64,000 nucleotides of DNA from assembly GCF_019428685.1 (NCBI RefSeq), contig NZ_CP080096.1, forward strand, positions 2,418,001-2,482,000, given 5' to 3'. The DNA is from Paraburkholderia edwinii. GTDB lineage: Bacteria > Pseudomonadota > Gammaproteobacteria > Burkholderiales > Burkholderiaceae. Position numbers and translations under genes: made by a program. Shown piece after piece: positions 8,621 to 16,777 of the stretch. The notes under the pieces were generated by a model. The model saw only the letters and a program-made list of their open reading frames with translations. It searched no databases and was not told the origin of the DNA. The first letter of the stretch is position 1, and every line of letters begins with the position of its first letter.

Positions 8621-10056
8621 GAGCCGGGCCTCGCATCGACGCCGGCCGCCGCCCCGCCTGCCGCGGGCTTACCGGTCGTGGTTTCCGAGCGCGCGGCGAC
8701 AGCCAGTGGCCGGCTGGCCGTGACATGGGTCAGCGCCGCCTCTTCGACGCGCGGCCCATCGCGCAGCAGCTTGTAAATGTAGTAGATACCGAACGCAACG
8801 AAGAGCAGGTAGACCGCGACATAGACGACCAGCGAGGTCAGCACGTCGTTTGTCGTGAGCGACGGCGTGACGGCATCGCGCGTGCGCAGCAAGCCATAGA
8901 CGACCCACGGCTGGCGACCGACTTCCGCCGTATACCAGCCGGTCAGGATCGCGATAAATCCGGTCGGAAACGAAAGAAAGGTGGCCCATAGAAACCAGCG
9001 CGACGATTCGAGCTTGCCGCGCCAGCGCAGGAGATTGCCGAGCCACGAGACGGCCAGCATGATGAGGCCCATGCCGACCATCAGCCGAAAGGCGAAGAAG
9101 GGAATCACGACGGGCGGGCGGTCTTCACGAGGGAACGATTCGAGCCCGACTTCGGCCGACGTGAAATTCCCCGATGCAATAAAACTGCCGAGCTTCGGCA
9201 CGGTAATCGCATAGAGATTGCGCTCGTTCTCTTCATCGGGGATGGCGATCAGCACTTCGTCGGCCGGCTGCTGGTTTTTCCAGCGCGCTTCGATCGCGGC
9301 GAACTTGGCCGGCTGGTGCTCGAGCACATATTCGCCGGTCAGATGTCCGAAGAAAAGCTGCACGGGTATCGCCACGGCAACCAGCGCGAGGGCCCAGTGG
9401 AGCATGACGCGCCCTTCCTCGCGATGCACGCCGCGCAGCAGATACCAGGCGCCGGTGGCCGCGACGCACATTCCGCTCGTCAGAAACGCGGCGAGTAACA
9501 TGTGCGGCCAACGCACCATTTGCACCGGGCCGAAGACGATCTTCATCCAGTCGTCCGGAACGATCTTGCCGTCCACCATCGTGTGGCCGAGCGGCACCTG
9601 CATCCAGCTGTTGTTGGCGAGAATCCAGAACGACGAAAACATCGTGCCGAGCGCCACCATGCAGCAGGAAAAGAAGTAGAACCATGGCCGTACGCGTTCG
9701 CGTCCGAGCAGCATGATGCCGAAAAATGTCGCCTCGAGCATGAAGGCCGTAAAGCCCTCGTAGCCCAGTAACGGGCCCTGGATCGAGCCCGTCTTGACCG
9801 CGAGCACACCCCAGTTGGTACCGAACTGGAAGGCCATGACAATGCCGGTGACGACGCCCATGCCGAAGGACACCGCGAAGATCGGCAGCCAGAAGTCGAA
9901 CACCCTGCGGTACAGCCGGTTTCCCGTCACGAGCCGTGCGCCCTCGATGGTCGCAAGCCAGGCCGCAAGGCCGATCGTGAAGGCCGGGAAAATGATGTGA
10001 AAGCTGATTACGAACCCGAACTGGATGCGCGAGAGGATGACAGGATCGAGTTCCAT
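8617..10056 (-). CDS. cydA: Cytochrome bd-type quinol oxidase subunit I (CioA/CydA)
   Basis: 479 residues from ATG 10056; a GTG four codons upstream is the alternative start. The N-terminus (LSRIQFGFVISFHIIFPAFT) carries the heme-ligand His of the family. The GWYTAEVGRQPWVVYG block near residue 390 is strongly conserved in bd oxidases. The quinol-loop region is short, which is typical of the CIO-type branch known from Pseudomonas and Burkholderia. The enzyme transfers electrons from ubiquinol to O2 without proton pumping. The intergenic region before it carries a palindrome shared with the export operon. Confidence 0.95.
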   Translation of the reverse strand: MELDPVILSRIQFGFVISFHIIFPAFTIGLAAWLATIEGARLVTGNRLYRRVFDFWLPIFAVSFGMGVVTGIVMAFQFGTNWGVLAVKTGSIQGPLLGYEGFTAFMLEATFFGIMLLGRERVRPWFYFFSCCMVALGTMFSSFWILANNSWMQVPLGHTMVDGKIVPDDWMKIVFGPVQMVRWPHMLLAAFLTSGMCVAATGAWYLLRGVHREEGRVMLHWALALVAVAIPVQLFFGHLTGEYVLEHQPAKFAAIEARWKNQQPADEVLIAIPDEENERNLYAITVPKLGSFIASGNFTSAEVGLESFPREDRPPVVIPFFAFRLMVGMGLIMLAVSWLGNLLRWRGKLESSRWFLWATFLSFPTGFIAILTGWYTAEVGRQPWVVYGLLRTRDAVTPSLTTNDVLTSLVVYVAVYLLFVAFGIYYIYKLLRDGPRVEEAALTHVTASRPLAVAARSETTTGKPAAGGAAAGVDARPGS

Positions 10057-10238
10057 GGTCACTTCCACTCAGAAGGGGCTCGTGGTGTGGTGTTCTGTCG
10101 CGCGCGGCTCTGAGCCCGGGTTCCGTGCTCATTTCCGCGCTGATTTCCGCGCGTATTTCCTCTCAGGCAGCAAAGCGGCCGCCGGCGACTCACACCATGC
10201 GTGATTGGCAGACTAGGCAAAGAGCCGGCGCGCCGGTA

Positions 10239-10254
10239 TTGGACCAAGGTCCAA
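10239..10254. promoter_or_regulatory. Palindromic operator candidate TTGGACC-AA-GGTCCAA upstream of cydAB
   Basis: 7+2+7 inverted repeat in the 220-bp gap between the last pseudopilin gene and cydA, about 183 bp before the cydA start. On the minus strand it reads AATTGGACC-TT-GGTCCAA, nearly identical to the site at 7493-7506. It is placed to control cydAB. Confidence 0.5.
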
Positions 10255-10277
10255 TTCTGCAGACACATCGCCGCTGT

Positions 10278-11279
10278 TTACTGCGATGTGCCTCCGCCAC
10301 CGAACGACGAACTGTTGAAGGACCCGCCGCCGGACGACTGTCTGCCCGGCGAAAAACCGCTCGACGATCCGCCGCCGAAGGGGCTGTTGCCGCCGAACCC
10401 GCCGCCATTCGACGAGCCGTTATTGAACGAGCCACCGCCAAACGCGCCGCCATTCGACGAACCATTGTTGAACGAGCCGCCACCGAACGAGCTGCCATTC
10501 GACGACCCATTGCCGAACGAGCCGCTACCGAACGAACCGTCGTTCGACGACATCCCACCAGGCTGCGAGGCGCCGAACGGCGCGCCGCCGCCATTCACCG
10601 TTCCCGGCGCGTCGCCATTCAGCACCGGTCCGTCCGGCGGCCGCTGCCCTTGCGTAAGCGTCGGAAAGCGCGCGACGAATATCCAGTCCGTATAGCTCTT
10701 CTTGTTCGCGAAGCCCTGAAATGCCGCTGGAAAATGCGAGATCTGGATCGGATGCGCATGCGATGCGCTATGAATGCCGACAATCGTCTGCCCATCGGGC
10801 GACATCACGAGCACCCAATCGGCCTTGCCCGTCATCGGGTCTTCGTAGACTTTACGCAGATGGCGCACGACATTCGGATAGCGCGGATCGCGCAACAACT
10901 CTTCGAGCCTGCGCGGCTGCGTCGGCTGGCCGACCGGCGTGGACGACGAATAGCTTTGCAGCGCCCGCTGGAATTCCGCGCCGACCGCGAGCAACTCTTT
11001 TTCCGCCATGCGACGCTGATAGATCGCGCCCAGTTCCGCCGAAGCGGCCGCTGCGATGCTGATGATCGCAAGCAGTATCAGCAGCGCGAGATACGTATAG
11101 CCGCCTTGCGCGGCACGGCGCCGCGGCGCGCGCGTGCACGTCGGCGCGCATGGATCAGTGCAAGCGCACGCACACGCGCGATCGCCGGCCCCACCGCAAG
11201 CGCATACGCACGCGCGATCGCCAGCGCCACCGCAAGCGCGATCACGTTGCCTCGTGCGGAAAAGCGCAGCGCGCATCAC
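10278..11279 (-). CDS. Pseudopilin-like secretion protein with Gly/Ser/Asn repeat tail
   Basis: 333 residues. A type IV prepilin-like segment (GGYTYLALLILLAIISIAAAA) begins about residue 58, but position 5 is Ala rather than Glu, as in some minor pseudopilins. A globular part follows (LEELLRDPRYPNVVRHLRKVYEDPMTG, then WVLVMSPDGQTIVGIHS). The last third is a low-complexity tail with about three 15-residue repeats. The leader before the prepilin segment is unusually long and contains two copies of a 12-residue Cys/Gly repeat. Its ATG overlaps the stop of the preceding pseudopilin (11276-11279), which supports the long leader being translated. It is the last gene of the secretion operon. The exact role (minor tip pseudopilin or GspK-like) is inferred. 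Confidence 0.8.
   Translation of the reverse strand: MMRAALFRTRQRDRACGGAGDRACVCACGGAGDRACACACTDPCAPTCTRAPRRRAAQGGYTYLALLILLAIISIAAAASAELGAIYQRRMAEKELLAVGAEFQRALQSYSSSTPVGQPTQPRRLEELLRDPRYPNVVRHLRKVYEDPMTGKADWVLVMSPDGQTIVGIHSASHAHPIQISHFPAAFQGFANKKSYTDWIFVARFPTLTQGQRPPDGPVLNGDAPGTVNGGGAPFGASQPGGMSSNDGSFGSGSFGNGSSNGSSFGGGSFNNGSSNGGAFGGGSFNNGSSNGGGFGGNSPFGGGSSSGFSPGRQSSGGGSFNSSSFGGGGTSQ
10400..10535 (-). repeat. 45-bp in-frame tandem repeat, about three copies
   Basis: Matching blocks begin at 10405, 10450 and 10495, offset by exactly 45 bp. They encode 15-residue units of the type FGGGSFNNGSSNGG(A/G). They lie in the C-terminal tail of the last pseudopilin. Later units are more diverged. Confidence 0.8.
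11171..11242 (-). repeat. 36-bp in-frame tandem repeat, two copies, in pseudopilin leader
   Basis: Two copies with an offset of exactly 36 bp (compare GCGCGATCGCC at 11176 and 11212), encoding ACGGAGDRACVC/AC-type dodecapeptides. An underlying hexamer periodicity (CGC-starting hexamers) is visible. It lies before the prepilin cleavage region of the last pseudopilin gene. Confidence 0.75.
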
Positions 11280-11680
11280 ATCGCCCCGTAAGCCTTGCCC
11301 TCGACATCGGTGCCTTCCGCACCGCTTTTGATGTCATAGACATTGCCGGGAAACTGCTCGTCGGGCGCGATGATCTGCCAGGTCGCCGCGCTATCGGCCA
11401 CCGGATCGAACGGCAGCGAACGCAGATAGTGCTTGTCGACGAGCTCCTGCAGCGAATCCGGATAACGTCCCTGGTCGCCGTAGAACTGATCGATCGCCAC
11501 CCGCGTGACATGGAGGTTCTGCACGAGCACCTTCTCTTTCGACGAATCGATCGAATGAAAATACTCGGGCAGTGCGAGCGTCAGCATCAACGCGATAATC
11601 GCGAGCACGATCAGCAGTTCGATCAGCGTAAAGCCCGCGGCCGCTTTCGCACGCTTGGGCGCTTGCATCGGTATCACCAT
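11276..11680 (-). CDS. GspG-like pseudopilin
   Basis: 134 residues. A short basic leader (PKRAKAAAG) is followed by a canonical prepilin cleavage site and N-methylation segment, GFTLIELLIVLAIIALMLTLALP, with Glu5 present. The C-terminal part (YGDQGRYPDSLQELVDKHYLRSLPFDPV, ATWQII, VYDIKSGAEG) resembles the calcium-loop region of GspG-type pseudopilins. The start overlaps the preceding pseudopilin's end by a few codons (11674-11680) and its stop overlaps the next start. A prepilin peptidase is needed for maturation; none is encoded in the window. Confidence 0.88.
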   Translation of the reverse strand: MVIPMQAPKRAKAAAGFTLIELLIVLAIIALMLTLALPEYFHSIDSSKEKVLVQNLHVTRVAIDQFYGDQGRYPDSLQELVDKHYLRSLPFDPVADSAATWQIIAPDEQFPGNVYDIKSGAEGTDVEGKAYGAM

Positions 11681-12375
11681 TTTCGATAAGGAATGCCATC
11701 GAGCCCGATGCCGTTCGACGTCGAATAGACGTCGTACACATCATCGCCCTCTTGCGGATCGTCGGCTTCGCTCGCATAGGCGCGCTTGCCCCAGGTCGCC
11801 GCGTCGGAAAGCTGCGGGTCGTTGTCGTTCATCGGGTCGCGCGGAATGCGCCGCAGAAAGTACATCTTGTGGGCCTTCGGGTCCTGCTGGTCCGGCACGC
11901 CTTGCACGAGCAGTTCCAGACTCGGCGGGTAGTCGGTCGTACCCGCCTCTTTCTGGATGCGCCCGTCCTTGCTCGCGGTGTGGTACGCGTCGATCGCTTC
12001 GCGTATGTCGTGTAGCGCCGAGCGCAGTTGCTGCTCGCGCTCCCGCTGGCGCATCACCTGCGCGACAGGCACGGTCATGCAGGCGAGCACGCCGAGAATC
12101 GCCAGCGTGACGAGCAGTTCGATCAGCGTGAAACCGCGCGCGCGGTTGCTTGAGTGGCGGCACGAGTGGTCACATGAATCGGCACGTGAGTAGCTGCGCG
12201 AATCGCTGCATGAGTCGCTGCCCGAATCGCTGCATGAGTGGCCGCACGAATCGCTGCGTAAGTGGCCGCACGAGTCGCTATACGAATGACCGCATGAGCC
12301 GCAGCGCGCGCTGAAGCAATGCGCGCGCCGCGAGCGCGCCGCCGCCATCGTTCGCCACGCGCGCGCCCGCATCAT
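11674..12375 (-). CDS. GspG-like pseudopilin with repetitive Cys/Ser/His leader
   Basis: 233 residues. The prepilin signature GFTLIELLVTLAILGVLACMTVP starts about residue 83, followed by a globular domain with SLELLVQGVPDQQDPKAHKMYFLRRIPRDPMND and a terminal VYDVYSTSNGIGLDGIPY. What precedes the signature is a leader of about 80 residues made mostly of tetrapeptides such as DSCG, HSCS and DSRS, encoded by a 12-bp tandem repeat. Prepilin leaders are normally under 30 residues. The ATG at 12375 overlaps the secretin stop (12372-12375), like the other junctions here, so the long form is the default start. An internal start nearer the signature cannot be excluded. Confidence 0.82.
   Translation of the reverse strand: MMRARAWRTMAAARSRRAHCFSARCGSCGHSYSDSCGHLRSDSCGHSCSDSGSDSCSDSRSYSRADSCDHSCRHSSNRARGFTLIELLVTLAILGVLACMTVPVAQVMRQREREQQLRSALHDIREAIDAYHTASKDGRIQKEAGTTDYPPSLELLVQGVPDQQDPKAHKMYFLRRIPRDPMNDNDPQLSDAATWGKRAYASEADDPQEGDDVYDVYSTSNGIGLDGIPYRKW
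12151..12306. repeat. 12-bp degenerate tandem repeat, about 13 units, in the pseudopilin leader
   Basis: Consecutive 12-mers on the plus strand follow the pattern YGARTSGCYGCR, for example CGAATCGCTGCA and TGAGTCGCTGCC, often alternating C and T at the first base. The unit is in frame with the pseudopilin gene on the minus strand and encodes Cys/Ser/Asp/His-rich tetrapeptides. A similar YGAATCGC-type 12-mer repeat lies before the autotransporter gene (42420-42455). Confidence 0.85.
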
Positions 12376-15020
12376 TTCGCGTTCACCGTCAGATCGTACG
12401 GTGTCGGCGGCAGTGCGGTCACCGGAATGCCGGTCAGGCCGAGCAGCGTGCCCGGTTGCACCTGAATCGTGGTCTGCGACGACGGCGCAATCGCGCGGAA
12501 CGACAGCACGGCGTACGTGGCCGATGCCGTCGCGCCCGACCCGCCCGAGGCAGAATCGGACAGACTCAGCTGGCCCGCCTGCCCGACACGGCTCGAGAAG
12601 TTCGTCTGCGCGCCGCCCTGCTTCAGGAAGTCGCCTTCCGATACCCCCGTGAATTGCAGCTTCGTGCTGTCGTAGGTCACGTTCGCGGGTACGATCAACA
12701 GCGGCTGATCCGCCTGCATCGATACCGTCACCGTGACCGAATCTCCGACCTTCACCTGCTGCGGCCCCTGCACCGTCATCTGCGCGTTGCCCGTGCCCGG
12801 CGCGCCGCCCGCGACGATCGGCTCGCCGTCGCCGCCCACGAAGCCGCCGGCTCCGCCGCCGACCGTGCCGCTGCCCGCCCCGCCGTAGTTCGAGCCGAGT
12901 CCGTTCGTGCCGTTGGTGCCGTTGGTGCCATTCGCACCTGAATTGCCGAAGCCGGACGAGGGCGACTTCGTCGGCGACGCCGAGTTCGACGACGAACCGC
13001 TGCTCGCCGATAGCGACGAGTTGCTAATACCGTTCGACTGCATGAGGCCCTGCGAATTGGTCTCGGTGCCGGCCGTGAAATACGCCGAAGCCGCATCGGG
13101 GCGCTGGATATTGCGGATCAGATGCGGCGTGATCGCGAGCACGATTTCGGTATTCTTGTCGTCGTCAGTGGTCGCGCCGAACAGGCGGCCCAGCACCGGC
13201 AACTGGCCGAAGCCCGGAATCTTGTTGCCCGAGGTGCGCTCCTCACTGTCGATCAGGCCCGCCAGTACATCGGTTTCGCCGTTTTTCAGCTGCAGCACCG
13301 TGCTCGCCGTGCGTGTGCCGATTTCATAAGCGGTCGTTCCCGAGTTGCCGCCCGACACGACATTGAGCAGGCTGCTCACTTCGAGCGCGACCTTGATGCC
13401 GACCGAGTTGTCGAGATAGATGGCCGGCTCGACGTTCAGCGTCAGGCCGACGTCGATATAGTTGACCGACTGCGAGACAAAGCCGGTCGAGGTCGCTGTC
13501 GACGTGATGTTCGGCACGCGTTCGCCGATCAGGATCTTCGCCTTCTCGTGATTGCGCACGCGAATGCGCGGGTTCGTCAGCAGCTTCGCATTCGAATCGA
13601 CGAGATTCGCCTGCGCCGTCGCCTGGATCTGCGACACGCCGAGCGTCTTCGAGGTCTGGTGGAACAGGTCGTTCAGCGACAGCGCCGGCGGATTGCTGCC
13701 GCCCGACGACGGGATGCCGAACGATCCGCTGTTGAACGGATTGCCAAAGCCGTTGCCCGTGTTGTTGCCTGAACCCGTATTCGAGATCACGCTGCCGACC
13801 GGCAGCGGCGTCACCGTGATCGAATCGGGCCAATCGATGCCGAGGTTTTGCGTACTATTGCGCTGCACTTCGAGCACTTCGACTTCGAGCATGACCTCGG
13901 GCTCCGCGACGTCTTCGAGCGCGACGAGCTTTTCGGCCATATGGATCACATCGGGCGTGTCGCGCACGATCACGAGGTTCAGCTTTTCGTCGACGACGAT
14001 GTCGTGCGCTTTCAGGATCGTCTTGATCGTATTCGCGACCGTCTTCGCTTCGGCGTTCGACAGAAAGAACGTGCGCACCGCGAGTTCCTGGTAGTCCTTT
14101 TGCTTCGCCGGCGTGTTCGGATAGATCAGCACGGTGTTTTCATCGAGCACCTGCTGCGCGAGCTGGTTCGTCGCAAGCACGTAACGCACCGCGGCTTCGA
14201 TCGTGCTGTTTCTAAGGAAAATCGACGTGTGCTGATCGGTATGCACGTCCTTGTCGAACAGGAAGTTCATATTGGCGCTGCGCGAGATCACGTCGAAGAC
14301 CTGCTTGAGCGAGGCGTCCTTGAAATCGATGTGAATCGGCCGCCGGTACGCGGCGGCGAGCGCCGCTTCGATGCGCGTCGCGCCGGAATCGAGCGTGAGC
14401 CGGCGCTGCAATGCAAGCGCGCGCGGATTTTCAGGCGCCTCGGTGAGCACCTGCTCGACAAGACGCCGCGCGCCGGCGGCGTTCTGCTTCGCCGCCATCG
14501 CTTCGGCCTGATTGAGCAGCGTATCGAGTCGCGCGGCCCGATCGAGCGCGGCGAGCCCGGCCTGCGCGCGTTCGTTGTCAGGGTCCAGCGTCAGCGCATG
14601 CTGGTACGACTTGCGTGCGGCATCGCGCGCGCCGCTCGCCGCAAGACGGTCGCCCTGCTCGTTGTCGTGCGACAGCGTGTTGGCGCGCACCGCAAGCCAG
14701 GTCGCGCGATATTGCGCATCGTGCGGCTCCTGCGTCATCGCTTCCTGCATCTTCGCGAGGCCTTCGTCGACCTTGCCCTGCGCGACGAGATCTTCGCCCG
14801 CGCGATAGGCCTTCTCCGCCGCGCAACCGGCCAGCAGCACCGGCAACGCGATGGCAAGCGCAATGGGCGCGCACCCACGCCAAAGCGAGCGCAAAGACAG
14901 GCGCACCGACAGACGCAAAGACAGGCGCAACCCCGCGCGCCCCATGCGTGGCTTTTCGCTCGACGCGGTGCCGCCGCTCAGACCCCGACGTCCATGTTGT
15001 TCTAGTGATTGCGTACGCAA
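12372..15020 (-). CDS. Secretin (GspD-like) lipoprotein with C-terminal cohesin-like domain
   Basis: 882 residues. A lipobox (LPVLLAGC, Cys near residue 67) is followed by TPR-like helices (about 70-210). An N-domain region follows (RPIHIDFKDASLKQVFDVISRSANMNFLFD), and the secretin barrel ends about residue 640 (VPNITSTATSTGFVSQSVNYIDVGLTLNVEP; IPGFGQLPVLGRLFG). After a Gly/Ser/Asn-rich linker, the last 130 residues resemble a cohesin-type beta-sandwich (VQGPQQVKVGDSVTVTVSM, YDSTKLQFTGVSEGDFL). The part before the signal carries RLSL-type repeats, so an internal start at Met about residue 26 is possible. It forms the outer-membrane channel of the system. The cohesin-like end is typical of this secretin branch and might bind cargo or another subunit. 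Confidence 0.92.
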   Translation of the reverse strand: MRTQSLEQHGRRGLSGGTASSEKPRMGRAGLRLSLRLSVRLSLRSLWRGCAPIALAIALPVLLAGCAAEKAYRAGEDLVAQGKVDEGLAKMQEAMTQEPHDAQYRATWLAVRANTLSHDNEQGDRLAASGARDAARKSYQHALTLDPDNERAQAGLAALDRAARLDTLLNQAEAMAAKQNAAGARRLVEQVLTEAPENPRALALQRRLTLDSGATRIEAALAAAYRRPIHIDFKDASLKQVFDVISRSANMNFLFDKDVHTDQHTSIFLRNSTIEAAVRYVLATNQLAQQVLDENTVLIYPNTPAKQKDYQELAVRTFFLSNAEAKTVANTIKTILKAHDIVVDEKLNLVIVRDTPDVIHMAEKLVALEDVAEPEVMLEVEVLEVQRNSTQNLGIDWPDSITVTPLPVGSVISNTGSGNNTGNGFGNPFNSGSFGIPSSGGSNPPALSLNDLFHQTSKTLGVSQIQATAQANLVDSNAKLLTNPRIRVRNHEKAKILIGERVPNITSTATSTGFVSQSVNYIDVGLTLNVEPAIYLDNSVGIKVALEVSSLLNVVSGGNSGTTAYEIGTRTASTVLQLKNGETDVLAGLIDSEERTSGNKIPGFGQLPVLGRLFGATTDDDKNTEIVLAITPHLIRNIQRPDAASAYFTAGTETNSQGLMQSNGISNSSLSASSGSSSNSASPTKSPSSGFGNSGANGTNGTNGTNGLGSNYGGAGSGTVGGGAGGFVGGDGEPIVAGGAPGTGNAQMTVQGPQQVKVGDSVTVTVSMQADQPLLIVPANVTYDSTKLQFTGVSEGDFLKQGGAQTNFSSRVGQAGQLSLSDSASGGSGATASATYAVLSFRAIAPSSQTTIQVQPGTLLGLTGIPVTALPPTPYDLTVNAK
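14877..14932. repeat. 12-bp tandem repeat at the 5' end of the secretin gene
   Basis: Units GCGCAAAGACAG, GCGCACCGACAG and ACGCAAAGACAG run from 14889 to 14924, with degenerate units on both sides. In the secretin frame they encode RLSL/RLSV tetrapeptides just before the hydrophobic core of the signal peptide. Confidence 0.8.
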
Positions 15021-15057
15021 CGACTTGCTTCCTATGAATGCTTTCTCTTATTGCACG

Positions 15058-15615
15058 TCAATCGGCGCTGCCGATATCGATGGTCTGGACCAGCTTGAGC
15101 GGCAGGTACGTCAACGTCAAAACAGGTGGCTTGATCGCGTCGACGCGATACGTCGCATCGATCACGGACTGGTCGTGCACGATCACGGTCTCGTCGCCGC
15201 GCGCGAGATACACCTCCCACGCACCGTTCGAGGCCTGTTTGCCGATATAGGTGAACGGCAGGTTCGGCGCCATCGGCGCAGACGGCAGCGGCGGCACCTC
15301 GGCGCCCGCCGGCGCGACCGACGGCAGCGCCGGCGCCCACGTCTGGCTGCCGAACAGCTCGTGATGTCCGCTGCCGGCCGAGCCGAACAGGTCCTTGCGC
15401 GAGCGCAGCGCGGCGATGCCGACGATCGATCCGTTGTCCGTACTTGCGGCTGTCGTTGCGTCTGCACCGCGGTCGGCCTGGCCCGCTGCGCGGTGAGCCG
15501 CCCCCGCGCGCGGCGCCGCTTCGACGACCTGGTCGGGCGAATCGTGATTACCGAAAATCAGCAGGCCGCCGCACGCGACGAATGCGACCGCGAGTACTGC
15601 GTGCAGAGGCTTCAT
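15058..15615 (-). CDS. PilP/GspC-like inner membrane component of the secretion system
   Basis: 185 residues from ATG 15615, which overlaps the stop of the upstream gene at 15612. One N-terminal membrane segment (LHAVLAVAFVACGGLLIFG) is followed by an Ala/Pro-rich linker. A small beta-rich C-terminal domain ends the protein (PFTYIGKQASNGAWEVYLARGDETVIVHDQSVIDATYRV, then LTLTYLPLKLVQTIDIG). The arrangement (one TM, linker, HR-like domain) is that of PilP or GspC, which links the inner-membrane platform to the secretin. In some annotations this family is called a 'secretion system X' protein; I recall the name and cannot check it here. The same frame runs open much further upstream, but that part is a shadow of the neighbouring genes. 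Confidence 0.8.
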   Translation of the reverse strand: MKPLHAVLAVAFVACGGLLIFGNHDSPDQVVEAAPRAGAAHRAAGQADRGADATTAASTDNGSIVGIAALRSRKDLFGSAGSGHHELFGSQTWAPALPSVAPAGAEVPPLPSAPMAPNLPFTYIGKQASNGAWEVYLARGDETVIVHDQSVIDATYRVDAIKPPVLTLTYLPLKLVQTIDIGSAD

Positions 15616-16229
15616 CGTTGTGCCTCGCCCGCTGCGACCAGTGCGCTCGTGTTGGCAGCGCCCTTGCCCTGCGCCGCGGGACGCAGGAATACCGTGAAGC
15701 GCAGACTCGCCTCGACGGTCTGGTCGTTCGCGGAGCTGCGTTTGAAGCGCATGTCGTCGAGCGCCGCGTACGGCACCGTCATCAGCACCTTTTCGCAGAA
15801 GCTGCGCAGTTGCGCATAGCCGCCTTTGACGGGCAGCACGATCGTGTAGGTCTCGAAGCGCCCCGCGGCATCGCGCGCGGGCTTGTATTCTGTCTTGTCG
15901 AGCACGACGCCGGTCTCGCTCGCAGCGTCGAACAGATGCATCACCACTTGCTCGGTGTGGCCTGCGTCGCCGAGCGCCGCGTAGAACGCGTCGAGCCGCT
16001 GGGCCGCGAGTGCCTGCGGTGAAATCACGGGCGCGGGCGGCGGCGCCGAACGCGCGCGCGCCACGGCACGCGCTTCGTCGGCGATACGCGCTGTAAGGCC
16101 CGGCAGCAGCACGAACCACATCGCTGCCGCGCCGATCGCGAGCACACCGGCCGCGAGCGCATCGACGCTCGTGCGGCGCAGCGCCAGCTGCGTCCATAAC
16201 AGCGCACGCGTCAGATTCGGCATTTTCAT
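15612..16229 (-). CDS. PilO/GspM-like inner membrane protein
   Basis: 205 residues from ATG 16229, overlapping the stop of the upstream gene (16226). One membrane segment (VDALAAGVLAIGAAAMWFVLLPGL) is followed by a helical stretch and a ferredoxin-like periplasmic domain (LDAFYAALGDAGHTEQVVMHLFDAASETGVVLDKTEYKP, YTIVLPVKGGYAQLRSFCEKVL). This is the layout of PilO. It should pair with the PilN-like protein encoded upstream in the inner-membrane platform. A long open frame upstream of 16229 is a shadow and was not used. Confidence 0.82.
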   Translation of the reverse strand: MKMPNLTRALLWTQLALRRTSVDALAAGVLAIGAAAMWFVLLPGLTARIADEARAVARARSAPPPAPVISPQALAAQRLDAFYAALGDAGHTEQVVMHLFDAASETGVVLDKTEYKPARDAAGRFETYTIVLPVKGGYAQLRSFCEKVLMTVPYAALDDMRFKRSSANDQTVEASLRFTVFLRPAAQGKGAANTSALVAAGEAQR

Positions 16230-16777
16230 GACGCGCTCCTGCGCCACTGCGCTTCGATCTGGAAGCGGATCACGCCGTCCATCCGGTCTTTCGACATCTC
16301 GTGCCTGACGAGATCGACGCGCTCGAAGAGCGGCTGCTGCTGGAGCGCTTTCAGATAGTCGATCATCGCGTCGCTGCCAGTGCCTTCGGCTTCGATGCGG
16401 ATCAGCGCACGGCTTGCGTCGGGCGTGACCGACAGCAACGCGACTTTCGGCGGCGTCGCGGCTTCGACGGCATCGAGAATGTCGTCCCATGGCAGGTTCA
16501 GGCGCGCGACCGCGGCGTTGACGGCCGCGCCCTGCTTCGCGTCGACCGGGCGGCTCGCGACGCTCGCGCGTGCACGTGCCGCCTGCGCGTTGTGCGAGGC
16601 GATGCGCTCCTGCTGACTTTCGAGTACGTCGAGGCGGCCGAGCAACTTGTGTGCGCGCAGGCCCGCGATCACGCACGCGATCAGTGCCGCCAGCGCGAGC
16701 AGGCGTATCAGCGGATGGCTGCGGTACAGCTGGCGGCGCGCACTGAGCGGCGCGAGATCGATATGCAGGCGTTTCAT
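16226..16777 (-). CDS. PilN/GspL-C-like inner membrane protein
   Basis: 183 residues from ATG 16777, which overlaps the stop of the PilM-like gene (16774). A short cytoplasmic N-terminus (MKRLHIDLAPLSARRQ) is followed by one membrane segment (LIRLLALAALIACVIAGLRA), a coiled coil, and a ferredoxin-like domain (NLPWDDILDAVEAATPPKVALLSVTP, MIDYLKALQQQPLFERVDLVRHEM). This matches PilN. In PilM-PilN systems the cytoplasmic tail of PilN docks into PilM, and both partners are present here side by side. Confidence 0.82.
   Translation of the reverse strand: MKRLHIDLAPLSARRQLYRSHPLIRLLALAALIACVIAGLRAHKLLGRLDVLESQQERIASHNAQAARARASVASRPVDAKQGAAVNAAVARLNLPWDDILDAVEAATPPKVALLSVTPDASRALIRIEAEGTGSDAMIDYLKALQQQPLFERVDLVRHEMSKDRMDGVIRFQIEAQWRRSAS

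Noticed and set aside
15616..16197. N-terminal extension of the PilP-like frame
   Set aside because: Arg/Ala-rich noise opposite or out of frame to the PilO-like gene; ATG 15615 precedes a proper membrane segment.
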